Shown here: in pieces, positions 8,396-16,765 of the stretch
How the letters are laid out: every line of letters begins with the position of its first letter
Position numbering within the stretch: the stretch's first letter is position 1
Source of the DNA: Burkholderiaceae bacterium
GTDB taxonomy: Bacteria > Pseudomonadota > Gammaproteobacteria > Burkholderiales > Burkholderiaceae
Direction of reading: 5' to 3'
Assembly: GCA_947448415.1 (NCBI GenBank)
Contig: CANFMT010000001.1
Coordinates: 1-64,000 of the forward strand
Length of the DNA: 64,000 nucleotides
Notes under the pieces: model-generated
Told to the model about the DNA's origin: nothing
Seen by the model: only the letters and a program-made list of their open reading frames with translations
Databases searched by the model: none
Translations under genes and position numbers: made by a program

Positions 8396-9405
8396 TGAGA
8401 AATCCTCACAGGTAAATTACTGACCGAAGATGCATTGATAGCCTCCAGCACAGCTACATTATGAATAGGATCGCCATCAGGCAACACTAGCTTTTTGTTT
8501 TGCTCAATACACTTTGCAAAATATTCCAACTCGGCCAATTCTGTGCTCATAGGCTCGTAGGAATACTCAACGGGTCGCGGCTTAGAAGTGACATTGTCAC
8601 GATCAATCATGCACACCTTTAACCCCCAGGTATGCAAATGCTCAATATCACCCACTTCTACCCAGCCATTGGCACAGAACACTTGTAAGCGCCAAGTCTC
8701 TGCAGTTGCAATAACGGTACCTAAGTAGCCTGTTGCACCGCTTTCAAAGCGCATCAACATCGAAGTAGTGTCGTCTATCCCAAAGTCTTGAGCTAAGCGG
8801 AAGCTTTGAGCCGTCAGTTGCTCAACTCTTCCAGCCAAATAAATCATGGCATCCATGACATGCACACCACGCCCTGTCATTCCTCCTGCTGGGCCCTCTT
8901 CTTTGGCATGACGCCAATGCCCCTTTGGAAAGCGATAGGCGCTCGGTCCACAAAAATTGCCCTCCAAGTGCAGCACTCTTCCTAAAGCACCACTGGTAAT
9001 GAGGCGATGAATTTCTTGTAGGGCTGGCTGAAAGCGCCAGTTATAGCCAACCGATAAAACTACGTCATGATCTTGGCATGCTTGCGCTGCTGCTTTTGCG
9101 CTCTCCAAATCTAGACCAATAGGTTTTTCAGAAAATACATGTTTACCGCTTTTAGCGGCCGCAATGATTTGTTCAGAATGCAGGGTATGAGGTGTTGCAA
9201 GCACAACCGCATCCACCTCATCACTTGCCAATAAGGCTTCGTAAGAATCAAATAGCTTTAGCCCAAATTCTTCTGCAAATGCCTGTGCTTTTTCCGGAGT
9301 TCTTGTGGCGCCCGCTACAAACTGAATATGCTCACTCTTCCCTTGAACATGGGACACCAAGTTATGTCCCCAGTTACCCATCCCAACTATGGCTGCTCTA
9401 ATCAT
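8392..9405 (-). CDS. Gfo/Idh/MocA-family NAD(P)-dependent oxidoreductase
   Basis: 337 residues. The N-terminal Rossmann fold shows IVGMGNWGHN (GxGxxG), and the family motif SEKPIGLDL follows at about 92-100. The second half is the alpha/beta dimerisation and substrate domain, with RGVHVMDAMIYLAG giving the likely catalytic His. Family members oxidise or reduce sugars, inositols and other hydroxy or imino substrates. It is the first gene of the eight-gene leftward operon, so the promoter should lie in 9406-9492. The substrate cannot be read from sequence. Confidence 0.85.
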   Translation of the reverse strand: MIRAAIVGMGNWGHNLVSHVQGKSEHIQFVAGATRTPEKAQAFAEEFGLKLFDSYEALLASDEVDAVVLATPHTLHSEQIIAAAKSGKHVFSEKPIGLDLESAKAAAQACQDHDVVLSVGYNWRFQPALQEIHRLITSGALGRVLHLEGNFCGPSAYRFPKGHWRHAKEEGPAGGMTGRGVHVMDAMIYLAGRVEQLTAQSFRLAQDFGIDDTTSMLMRFESGATGYLGTVIATAETWRLQVFCANGWVEVGDIEHLHTWGLKVCMIDRDNVTSKPRPVEYSYEPMSTELAELEYFAKCIEQNKKLVLPDGDPIHNVAVLEAINASSVSNLPVRISQ

Positions 9406-9492
9406 GTCTATGTCTCTTTATTGGTAGTTCAATTTGCTTGAATCTATATTTCTAAACAAAAGTGTAAGCGATTTTGCCCTCCAACTAAAGGC

Positions 9493-9514
9493 AAACCCAC
9501 CAAATGGTGGGTTT
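9493..9514. terminator. Perfect inverted repeat, possible terminator after the ModA-like gene
   Basis: AAACCCACC (9493-9501), loop AAAT, GGTGGGTTT (9506-9514). It lies 24 bp past the stop of the leftward ModA-like gene and ahead of the next operon. The T-run on the leftward strand is short (GGGTTTGCCTTT), so termination is probable but not certain. Confidence 0.6.
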
Positions 9515-9538
9515 CTTATCGACCAATCAAAATCGTGC

Positions 9539-10336
9539 TTACCGAGGCTTGGTTACTGGGATGAGTCCTGCCTTCGAAATGACTGAAGTCATATTTGGAG
9601 AGCTTAAGAATTTAATCAACTCAGCAGCACCTTGAGGGTTTGCCGAGTTAGTAGTGATGGCTCCAGCAAAGCTAAATCCTGGTTGCATTTCTTTTGGGAT
9701 AGGTCCTAAATAAGTAATGCCAGGTGTATGAATAATTTCACTGACTTGCTGAAATCCAATCTCTGCTTCACCGCGTGCAACCACTGCCGCTACAGCCTCA
9801 CCAGAAGGTGGACCGCGCACCTTCATACTTTTTCCCTTTACTTGATCTAAGATACCAAGCTTGTTAAACATCGTATTAGCAATGTATGTTCCGCTACCAC
9901 TATCTGAGTAAGCAATAGAATTTGCCGCTAATAGCGTTTTTCTAAATGCATCCACTGTCCTGATATCCGGCTTAGGTGCACCCAACTTCACAGCAGCACC
10001 AATTTGTGAATACGCCAAAATAGTTACTGAATCAGGAATAACAAATCCACGCTTTGCTAGGTTTTCAGCGGACTCGCCATCCAAAATAATGATGTCTGCC
10101 TTTTGCCCACTGGCAAGGCGAGTCGGTATTGCCTCTGGAGAGTCCCCTATCGACGGGCCGCGCGTTGTAATTAATTTATTGCCGGTAGCCCGCTCAAATT
10201 CTGGGACAAGCTGTTCATACACACCATAAAAACCAGCAGATATCATGACTTTAATGTCTGCTGCAGATGCTGGATTGACAAACGCACACAATGCAAAGCA
10301 TGCGCATGCTAAATATTGAGGTAATTTAAATTTCAT
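9539..10336 (-). CDS. ModA-like extracellular substrate-binding protein
   Basis: 265 residues with a Sec signal peptide (1-25, PASAAD). The type II periplasmic binding fold of the ModA group is suggested by FERATGNKL, RLASGQKADIIILDG and IAYSDSGSGTYIANTMFNKLG, plus the C-terminal SAGLIP-like SKAGLIPVTKP. No modB or modC partner is nearby. It follows a CoA-transferase gene by 27 bp in an operon with two Bug receptors, so it probably binds an organic anion or a ligand used in that pathway rather than molybdate. GGAG precedes the ATG. Confidence 0.75.
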   Translation of the reverse strand: MKFKLPQYLACACFALCAFVNPASAADIKVMISAGFYGVYEQLVPEFERATGNKLITTRGPSIGDSPEAIPTRLASGQKADIIILDGESAENLAKRGFVIPDSVTILAYSQIGAAVKLGAPKPDIRTVDAFRKTLLAANSIAYSDSGSGTYIANTMFNKLGILDQVKGKSMKVRGPPSGEAVAAVVARGEAEIGFQQVSEIIHTPGITYLGPIPKEMQPGFSFAGAITTNSANPQGAAELIKFLSSPNMTSVISKAGLIPVTKPR

Positions 10337-10363
10337 TGCCCACTCCGTTTAATAGGTGATGGA

Positions 10364-11572
10364 TTAAACAATCCCAGATTTTTCTAAGACATCTATTTGT
10401 TCTGGCAAGTATCCTAGATTTTTTAATATTGACCGAGTATCAGCTCCAATGCGGGGTGGAGGCGATCTTAAAGCTGGTCCATCCGACCTAAACTGAAAGG
10501 CTGCTTTTGGCAACTGAATATCGCGATCTAAGCCACACTCTGCCTGGGAAAAGTGACCAAAAAACCCTCGATCTAAAACCTGCTCCGATTGCATCACTTC
10601 AGGAACGCTCAATACTTTTGCTGCAGGTACTCCAGCCTCATTAATAATGGGCTCCCAATTGCTAGCAGAGTTGCCTAATAAAGCCTCTTGAATCGCATCG
10701 CGCAAAATTTGCGTATGGTTACGTCTGCTTGCGGCATCTTTGAAACGATCATCTTGCAGCATGCTAGCTAGGCCAATGGCCTTCAATAAATTCACAAACT
10801 GATGCTGCTCATTAATTGCAATGGCAAGCAAACCATCGGCAGTTTTAAATGTCGTTGAAGCTGGCGATCGACTCGGCGCTTCATTTCCTCTTAAGCCCGG
10901 AGGATTTCCGGTGTTGACGTAAGCAGTCAAAATACTAGACATCAATGCCATGCAACTATCGAGCATCGAGATATCGATATGCTGACCAGTGCCTGTTCGC
11001 GACCTCTGAAACAAGGCTGCTGATATAGCATATGCGCCAGACATCCCCATTGCGTAATCTACAACGGGTGGGCCAGACTTTAATGGGCCGCTTTCAGGCG
11101 TGCCCGTGATACTCATAAATCCAGCAGCTGCTTGAATGACACTGTCATACGCAGGATAGCGAGCCTTCGGGCCGGTCTGTCCGTAGCCGGTCATTGAGCA
11201 ATAAATAATATCGGGCTTTACCTTGCACACTTGCTCATAGCCAATATTACGTTTTGACATCGAACCAGTTCGCAAGTTCTCCACAATGACATCGGCTGTG
11301 GCAGCCAACTTTAAAAAAATCTCTTGCCCCTCTTTGGTATCCAAATTGAGTGTTAATGAGCTCTTATTACCGCCTTGTGTTAAAAATGATGGGGACATTC
11401 CAATATCCCCCAGTTTTGCATCGCCTTCAGAACGCCAACGCGTAGACTCCCCCTTTTTAACAGGCTCTATCTTGATAACCTCGGCCCCCAACAGCGACAA
11501 TTGATATGAAGCGTAAGGCCCAGCCAACACTCGTGTGATATCAAGAACTCTAATTCCACTAAAAGCTTGCAT
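10364..11572 (-). CDS. CaiB/BaiF (class III) CoA-transferase
   Basis: 402 residues, the usual length for formyl-CoA/succinyl-CoA transferases of this family. Marks: ITRVLAGPYASYQLSLLGAEVIKIE near the N-terminus, ENLRTGSM, SMTGYGQTGP and a VVDYAMGMSGAY segment with the catalytic Asp expected to form the acyl anhydride. It activates a carboxylate by CoA exchange. It sits between a Bug gene (upstream) and the ModA-like gene (downstream) in the operon controlled from 14.1 kb. One of three CaiB-type genes in the window; they differ clearly, so each probably has its own acid. Confidence 0.9.
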   Translation of the reverse strand: MQAFSGIRVLDITRVLAGPYASYQLSLLGAEVIKIEPVKKGESTRWRSEGDAKLGDIGMSPSFLTQGGNKSSLTLNLDTKEGQEIFLKLAATADVIVENLRTGSMSKRNIGYEQVCKVKPDIIYCSMTGYGQTGPKARYPAYDSVIQAAAGFMSITGTPESGPLKSGPPVVDYAMGMSGAYAISAALFQRSRTGTGQHIDISMLDSCMALMSSILTAYVNTGNPPGLRGNEAPSRSPASTTFKTADGLLAIAINEQHQFVNLLKAIGLASMLQDDRFKDAASRRNHTQILRDAIQEALLGNSASNWEPIINEAGVPAAKVLSVPEVMQSEQVLDRGFFGHFSQAECGLDRDIQLPKAAFQFRSDGPALRSPPPRIGADTRSILKNLGYLPEQIDVLEKSGIV

Positions 11573-11614
11573 ACATAATCTTTCTTAAATCCAATACAAC
11601 ATTTGCTTGGAGTA

Positions 11615-12577
11615 TTACTCAAACGCTTTAATACCACCAGCGGCAATCAATCTTTCCCAAAACTTAGTATCGCTTTTTAGAAAGACTCCAAAAGCTTCTG
11701 GTGAATTTGATACAAATACTTCCGTTCCTTCAGACTCCAGGGATTGCTTCACCGCTGGGTTATTCATCGCCGTTTTAATACCGGCGTATAACTTATTGAT
11801 TACCTCTGGCGGGGTACCTGCCGGAGCAAAAATAGCATTCCACTGATACATCTCGTAGCCCGCCAGACCTGCCGCTCTCATACCAGGCAGCCCCTCAACT
11901 AAAGGAGAGGCCTCTTTACTGGTTACAGCCAAACCGGTGAGCTGACCTGAGCGCATTAATTGCATAACAGTTGGTGTTGTAGCAAATGTCAGCTGTGACT
12001 CACCGCCAACTACTGAAATAACGGCTGGTGAGCCGCTCTTAAATGGCACATGAGTCATTTGTACGTTAGCTACTTCATTAAATAGAACGCCAGCAAAATG
12101 TGGTCCAGATCCAATGCCTGAGCTGGAATAATTTAATTTACCAGGGGAGGCTTTCGCAAGCTTAATCAATTCAGGTACAGAGCGAACGCCCAAGTCTTTA
12201 TTAACCACCAATACCAATGGTGCAATCGTTAATTGAGACACAGGAGCAAATTGACTCTGGCGATAATCTGCCTTGGCATTTAATGCGGGATAGATCGAGA
12301 CGCTACTTGCACTAGAAATTAATAGCGTATACCCATCAGGCTTAGATTTAGCAACGTACGAAGCCGCAGCAGAGCCGCCTGCTCCTGGCTTATTCTCAAT
12401 CACGATAGATTGTCCAAGAGCGCGTCCAAGAGAAGGTCCCACTATTCTGGCAACCAAGTCTGTTCCACCACCCGGGGCATAACCTACGATTAATTTAATA
12501 GGTCTATCTGGGTAATTATCTGCGAATGCATGAGTTGCAATGAACAGCGTGCAGGCAATGAAGACTCTTTTAAACAT
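11615..12577 (-). CDS. Bug/TctC-family periplasmic receptor
   Basis: 320 residues from the ATG at 12577, chosen because AAGG lies 5 bp ahead; a GTG two codons earlier overlaps that site. The signal peptide ends HAFAD. Loop: RPIKLIVGYAPGGGTDLVAR. It shares long similar segments with the receptor at 15739 (SVSIYPALN versus SISVNPALN; GLPGMRAAGL versus GIPGMREAGL), so the two look like close paralogues in different operons. It lies between another Bug gene and the CoA-transferase. Confidence 0.9.
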   Translation of the reverse strand: MFKRVFIACTLFIATHAFADNYPDRPIKLIVGYAPGGGTDLVARIVGPSLGRALGQSIVIENKPGAGGSAAASYVAKSKPDGYTLLISSASSVSIYPALNAKADYRQSQFAPVSQLTIAPLVLVVNKDLGVRSVPELIKLAKASPGKLNYSSSGIGSGPHFAGVLFNEVANVQMTHVPFKSGSPAVISVVGGESQLTFATTPTVMQLMRSGQLTGLAVTSKEASPLVEGLPGMRAAGLAGYEMYQWNAIFAPAGTPPEVINKLYAGIKTAMNNPAVKQSLESEGTEVFVSNSPEAFGVFLKSDTKFWERLIAAGGIKAFE

Positions 12578-12612
12578 ATACACCTTAAGTAATTAGCAAA
12601 TCATCAAAAAGG

Positions 12613-13620
12613 CTACGCACCATCGACTTCGATACCACGATCTTTTACTAATTTTTTCCACTTAGATGCATCCTTATCAATGAATGCCGTAAATTGCTGC
12701 GGCGTCATTGGCATCACCGTTAAAGTTTCGGCCTCAAATTTAGCCACCACTTGTGGATCCTTTAGTACTTTGTTCATTTGAGTATTGAGCGAATTCACAA
12801 TATAAGGTGGTATTCCTGCTGGGCCAGAGATACCGTACCACTGCAAGCTAGAAAATTCTGGCATTCCTAACTCTGTAAATGTTGGCACTGTTGGAATTTG
12901 TGGCATACGCGCTTGAGAGCTAACGGCATAGGCTTTTAAGCGACCGGCTTTAATAAACTGCAGGGCAGCAATCAAACCGGGGAAGGCAATATCGGTGCGC
13001 CCTGCCATCACATCGACCATGGCCGGACCAATACCTCTATAGGGAACATGCAGGAACGGAATTCCGGTAGCGACACTTAACTGCTCCACCAACAGGTGAG
13101 ATGAAGTTCCAGGACCAGCAGAGCCATAGGTAGCAGGCTTATTTCTTTTCTTTAATTCGGCCAACAGTGCATCTAAGGAATTTGCTTTACTTAACTCTGG
13201 GCCGACTACTAAGACATTAGGCGAGCCACCAACCATACCGATATGTGTAAAGTCTTTCATCGTATCGTAAGGAAGATTACGAATCGCTGGATTAGTCCCA
13301 TGAGTACTAATATTGACGATCATGAATGTCTGACCATCGGGAGCTGCACGTGCAGTGGTCAAGCTCGCAATAGTTCCCCCGCCGCCGCCAATATTTTCAG
13401 CGATGAATGGAGTGCCCATTGCCTGGGATAGCTTATCAGCCATCGTACGGGCAATGAGGTCCAAACCACCTCCAGGTTGTGCCGGGATAATAATTTTTAC
13501 TGGCTTGCCCGTCGGCCATACTTCTTTTGCCTGCAGACCGTTACGACCCATTAAAACAAGTCCAACGCCACCAACACCCATATGCAATAAGGATCTGCGG
13601 GCTTTAGAAATAAGCCTCAT
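12613..13620 (-). CDS. Bug/TctC-family receptor with a Tat-like signal sequence
   Basis: 335 residues. The N-terminus MRLISKARRSLLHMGVGGVG carries a twin arginine (ARRSLL) and a mildly hydrophobic, glycine-rich stretch ending near LQAKE, resembling a Tat signal more than the Sec signals of its paralogues. The loop reads PVKIIIPAQPGGGLDLIART. GGAGG is 6 bp ahead of the ATG. It is the second gene of the leftward operon after the VOC gene and is followed directly by another Bug gene. Tat export is a prediction only. Confidence 0.88.
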   Translation of the reverse strand: MRLISKARRSLLHMGVGGVGLVLMGRNGLQAKEVWPTGKPVKIIIPAQPGGGLDLIARTMADKLSQAMGTPFIAENIGGGGGTIASLTTARAAPDGQTFMIVNISTHGTNPAIRNLPYDTMKDFTHIGMVGGSPNVLVVGPELSKANSLDALLAELKKRNKPATYGSAGPGTSSHLLVEQLSVATGIPFLHVPYRGIGPAMVDVMAGRTDIAFPGLIAALQFIKAGRLKAYAVSSQARMPQIPTVPTFTELGMPEFSSLQWYGISGPAGIPPYIVNSLNTQMNKVLKDPQVVAKFEAETLTVMPMTPQQFTAFIDKDASKWKKLVKDRGIEVDGA

Positions 13621-13648
13621 GTTGACCTCCGGTAGGATGATGAATGAA

Positions 13649-14080
13649 TTAGGCTAACACTTTTCCATGAACGCCGGCACTAAGGGTTTTTGCTTCCCAG
13701 CGCTCCATTGGAACAACTTCTGCAACTGGGCCACCTGGTGAACGGAACTTCACAGGTAAATGACCTGGCTCAGTCAAGATCTCGCCACCATTTGCTTTGA
13801 TTTCTTTAATGAAAGCATCTAAGTCTTCCACTTCCATTCCGATATGGTGAATACAAGGTGCTGGACCAGCAAAATCAGCCTCATCAGCATTGGCTGTTTC
13901 ATAATGAATCAGAGTTAGATCCATGTATCCGTCTGTCATATGGCATGAGATGTGATCTCCATGCTTGCCTTTACGAAGAACCGTATTGACATGCTTGTAT
14001 CCAAACACGGTCTCATGAAACTTTCTGGATTCATCAATGTTTAAAACGCGCATTGCAATATGTTTAATTAAATTGGCCAT
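13649..14080 (-). CDS. VOC-family (glyoxalase/dioxygenase fold) protein
   Basis: 143 residues, a single glyoxalase-I-type domain made of two beta-alpha-beta modules. Candidate metal ligands are His8 (IKHIAMRV), the histidine in CIHHIGMEV and the Glu in VAEVVPME. The family includes lyases, epimerases (methylmalonyl-CoA type) and dioxygenases, and the sequence does not decide between them. It is the first gene of the operon facing the HutC-type regulator, with AAGGAAAA ahead of the ATG, so it is the most directly controlled enzyme of that cassette. Confidence 0.8.
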   Translation of the reverse strand: MANLIKHIAMRVLNIDESRKFHETVFGYKHVNTVLRKGKHGDHISCHMTDGYMDLTLIHYETANADEADFAGPAPCIHHIGMEVEDLDAFIKEIKANGGEILTEPGHLPVKFRSPGGPVAEVVPMERWEAKTLSAGVHGKVLA

Positions 14081-14131
14081 GACATTTTCCTTTTGGGGTT
14101 GGTTAGTTAGAGGGTTGAGTGGTTATTTCGT

Positions 14132-14165
14132 ATTCATATTAATCATATATATGATTAATATGAAT
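14132..14165. promoter_or_regulatory. Perfect 34-bp palindrome, likely operator of the GntR/HutC regulator
   Basis: The left arm ATTCATATTAATCATAT (14132-14148) is exactly mirrored by ATATGATTAATATGAAT (14149-14165) with no loop. It lies in the 146-bp divergent region, 52 bp ahead of the VOC operon start and 62 bp ahead of the regulator start, where it could block both promoters. HutC-type regulators bind as dimers to AT-rich palindromes between divergent genes. The assignment to this regulator is inferred from position. Confidence 0.8.
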
Positions 14166-14226
14166 GTCAATAAAGTAGCCAATTTCAAGTAAAATAGGGC
14201 ATCCAAGCCCATAAGGACTGTTGTGC

Positions 14227-14964
14227 ATGAATAAGCGTAGCGGTATCGATCAACCCCTTTACAACTCTGTGAGAAGCCATATTTTGGCCAAACTCAGAGC
14301 TGGGGAATGGCAGCCTGGATCCAAAATCCCTACTGAGCCTGAGTTAGCAAAGTTATTTGCTGTGAGCGTAGGAACTGTCAGAAAAGCGGTAGAAGATCTC
14401 GTTTCTGAAAAAGTACTCATCAGGCGCGCTCGCATTGGAACGACTGTTGCAACACATGAACAGCATAATCAATTTAGCACCTTCTTTAATTTTTTAGCTC
14501 CTGATGGGAGCGAAATGCAGATTGAACCAAAACTTCTTTCTTTTAATAAAGTATTGGCCAATAGTGATGTAGCAAAAATTCTTGAGGTGCGTGAAGGTGA
14601 TGCCCTTATAGCAATTGATAACCTTCGTATCATTAATGGTCAACCTACTATGTATGACCAAATTTGGTTACCGCAGAAAAAGTTTATAAAGCTTAGTCAA
14701 AAAAGCTTTGAGAATAGAGAGGGGTCTATCTACTCACTATATCAATCCCAGTTCATGATGACCATTGTCAGAATTCATGAGCAAGTGGAAGCCATTAAAG
14801 CCCCCGTCTTTGTGATGCAAGAGCTCAATCTAAAGAAGACCGAACCCGTTCTCAAAATCAGCCGCTATGCCTATACCTATGGCGATGAGATCGTTGAATA
14901 CCGCAACCGCTACGTCAATACGGCTCTCAGTCTTTACCAAAACGAAATTGGCTTAAAAGAATAA
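14227..14964 (+). CDS. GntR-family transcriptional regulator, HutC subfamily
   Basis: 245 residues. The winged helix-turn-helix is at about 6-75 (LRAGEWQPGSKIPTEPELAKLF ... VGTVRKAVEDLVSEKVLIRR). The rest is a UTRA effector domain (about 90-240), with the typical central LRIINGQPTMYDQIWLP and the final RYAYTYGDEIVEYRNRY pattern. I chose the ATG at 14227 because AAGGA (14213-14217) is 9 bp ahead; a TTG at 14221 is too close. It is divergent from the VOC/Bug/CoA-transferase operon and should repress it until a pathway acid or CoA ester binds. Confidence 0.9.
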   Translation: MNKRSGIDQPLYNSVRSHILAKLRAGEWQPGSKIPTEPELAKLFAVSVGTVRKAVEDLVSEKVLIRRARIGTTVATHEQHNQFSTFFNFLAPDGSEMQIEPKLLSFNKVLANSDVAKILEVREGDALIAIDNLRIINGQPTMYDQIWLPQKKFIKLSQKSFENREGSIYSLYQSQFMMTIVRIHEQVEAIKAPVFVMQELNLKKTEPVLKISRYAYTYGDEIVEYRNRYVNTALSLYQNEIGLKE

Positions 14965-14994
14965 TTCACCCCCATCCAAACCTATAAAGCACTT

Positions 14995-15654
14995 ATGCCC
15001 CAAGCCATTATTTTCGATGTAGAAGCAACCGATAAAAACGATGCCGTGATTATTGAAGCGGCAACACTTGATGTCACCTCCATCAATCCATTTGAAGTAG
15101 GTAACCCTTGGGTCCAGCGCTATAACCCAGGCAAACCAATTAGTCTTGGCGCACTGGCTACTCATCACATCATGGATGAAGAGTTAGTGAATTGCCCTGC
15201 AAGCAGTTCTTTTAAATTACCTGCTGGTACAAAGTATTTAATTGGACACAATATTGATTTTGATTGGGTTGCTATAGGCAGTCCTGAAGTCAAGCGGATC
15301 TGCACTTTGGCACTGGCTCGCAGCCTTTGGCCAGAATTAGATAGCCATACGCAGAGCGCCCTACTTTATTACTTTGAGCGCGATACCGCTCGAGATCAAT
15401 TACGTAATGCGCATAGCGCACTAGCTGACGTTTGGATTTGCTCAAAAATCGTTGTTCAAATTATTGAGAAATTGCATCCAGTTTCCTTAGACGCCCTATG
15501 GGAGATGTCTGAAAAAGCCAGAATTCCGAAGACCATGCCATATGGTAAGCACAAGGGTGAACTGATAAGCCAAGTGCCTAGCGATTACAAGCAATGGTTG
15601 CTACGCCAGGATAACGTTTCTGGATACCTGCGCAAAGCACTTGAAGCTAAATAA
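14995..15654 (+). CDS. exoX: DEDDh 3'-5' exonuclease, exodeoxyribonuclease X-like
   Basis: 219 residues, close to E. coli ExoX (about 220). The exonuclease acid residues are visible: Asp8 and Glu10 (FDVEAT), Asp90 in HNIDFD, and His140/Asp145 in HSALAD. The C-terminal piece (MPYGKHKGELISQVPSDYKQWLL) matches the ExoX-type 'FGKYRGK' tail. It degrades single-stranded DNA ends in repair. It follows the regulator by 30 bp, possibly cotranscribed, but is functionally unrelated to it, and it ends at a strong terminator. Confidence 0.85.
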   Translation: MPQAIIFDVEATDKNDAVIIEAATLDVTSINPFEVGNPWVQRYNPGKPISLGALATHHIMDEELVNCPASSSFKLPAGTKYLIGHNIDFDWVAIGSPEVKRICTLALARSLWPELDSHTQSALLYYFERDTARDQLRNAHSALADVWICSKIVVQIIEKLHPVSLDALWEMSEKARIPKTMPYGKHKGELISQVPSDYKQWLLRQDNVSGYLRKALEAK

Positions 15655-15665
15655 GTTCAAATAAC

Positions 15666-15695
15666 AAAAAAGGAGGCTATTAACCTCCTTTTTTT
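15666..15695. terminator. Bidirectional intrinsic terminator
   Basis: AAAAAAGGAGG, a 7-nt loop, then CCTCCTTTTTTT. The stem with A-run and T-run works for both the rightward exoX transcript and the leftward Bug-ended operon that stops at 15739. Confidence 0.9.
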
Positions 15696-15738
15696 GGTTT
15701 CACGACGTCGCTACTTATACAGTCCTTGATTGAGACAA

Positions 15739-16704
15739 TCAATCAACCGTCACTTCAGTAGTTTTTACTAGCTTGACCCAAAACTTCTCATCCTCCACTA
15801 AAAACTTGGCAAATTGGGCTGGTGAGCTAGAGGTTGACACTTCAGTACCCTCGCGTGCGAGCGCAGCTTTAACGTTTGGATTTTTTAGAGCCACTTGCGC
15901 TGCATCATAAATCTTTTGCACAATATCTTGCGGTGTTCCAGCGGGAACAAATAAGCCATACCAAAACTCAATGGCGTAATCAGGCAATCCTGCCTCACGC
16001 ATACCAGGAATGCCAGGCGCCAAGGGTGAGCGCTCACGAGAAGATATTGCTAGGCCTTTTAGACGCCCCGCCTGAACCATTGGCAATACAGAAGGCGGAG
16101 TGCCAAAAGTTAATTGCGTGTCGCCAGCAATCACCGATTGAACAGCTAGCGAGCCTCCACGAAATGGAATGTGAGTCATCTTCACATCAGCAACCTGCCC
16201 AAATAGCGCGCCAGCCAAATGAGGAGCGGATCCGTTTCCAGAGGAGCTGTAGTTCAAGCCACCTGGATCTTGCTTCGCTTTGGCGATCAACTCTTTGACT
16301 GTTGAAATTCCGGCGCCTGGGAAAGCTGCAATCACGATTGGTGAACTAGTGACCTTGGTCACCGGCATTAAATCGCTCGCCTTGTACCCTAGCTTTGGAT
16401 TCAGCGCAGGATTTACCGAGATGCTACTGGGGCTAGCAATCAAAATGGTGTAGCCATCTGGCGCAGACTTTGCAACCTGTTCAGCGGCAATACTAGAACC
16501 TGCCCCGGGTTTATTTTCAACAATAATGGACTGCCCTAAGGCCTGCCCTAGCGGTACGCTAATATTACGCGCAACATAATCGGCGGCTCCACCCGGTGTA
16601 AAGCCCACAATTAATTTAATGGGCTTATTTGGGTAAGACTGAGCCTGAAGACTACCCATGCCGATTGTCAATATCAGCGGAACAAATAATTTCAACGTAA
16701 ACAT
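15739..16704 (-). CDS. Bug/TctC-family periplasmic receptor
   Basis: 321 residues; signal peptide 1-21 (SLQAQ). Loop: KPIKLIVGFTPGGAADYVAR. Close paralogue of the receptor at 11615 (see shared SSxSxxPALN and GMRxAGL segments). It is the last gene of a leftward cassette with an MDR reductase, a crotonase-fold protein and a CaiB-type transferase, and it ends just before a shared terminator. AGGAG precedes the ATG. Confidence 0.9.
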   Translation of the reverse strand: MFTLKLFVPLILTIGMGSLQAQSYPNKPIKLIVGFTPGGAADYVARNISVPLGQALGQSIIVENKPGAGSSIAAEQVAKSAPDGYTILIASPSSISVNPALNPKLGYKASDLMPVTKVTSSPIVIAAFPGAGISTVKELIAKAKQDPGGLNYSSSGNGSAPHLAGALFGQVADVKMTHIPFRGGSLAVQSVIAGDTQLTFGTPPSVLPMVQAGRLKGLAISSRERSPLAPGIPGMREAGLPDYAIEFWYGLFVPAGTPQDIVQKIYDAAQVALKNPNVKAALAREGTEVSTSSSPAQFAKFLVEDEKFWVKLVKTTEVTVD

Positions 16705-16765
16705 TGATGTCTCCTAACTACTTTTTAGTATTGTTTAATTAGTTCACTATTGTTAGTCAATAAAT

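Noticed and set aside
9539-10336. Molybdate-binding ModA assignment
   Set aside because: No modB/modC, and the context is organic acid metabolism; kept only as ModA-like.
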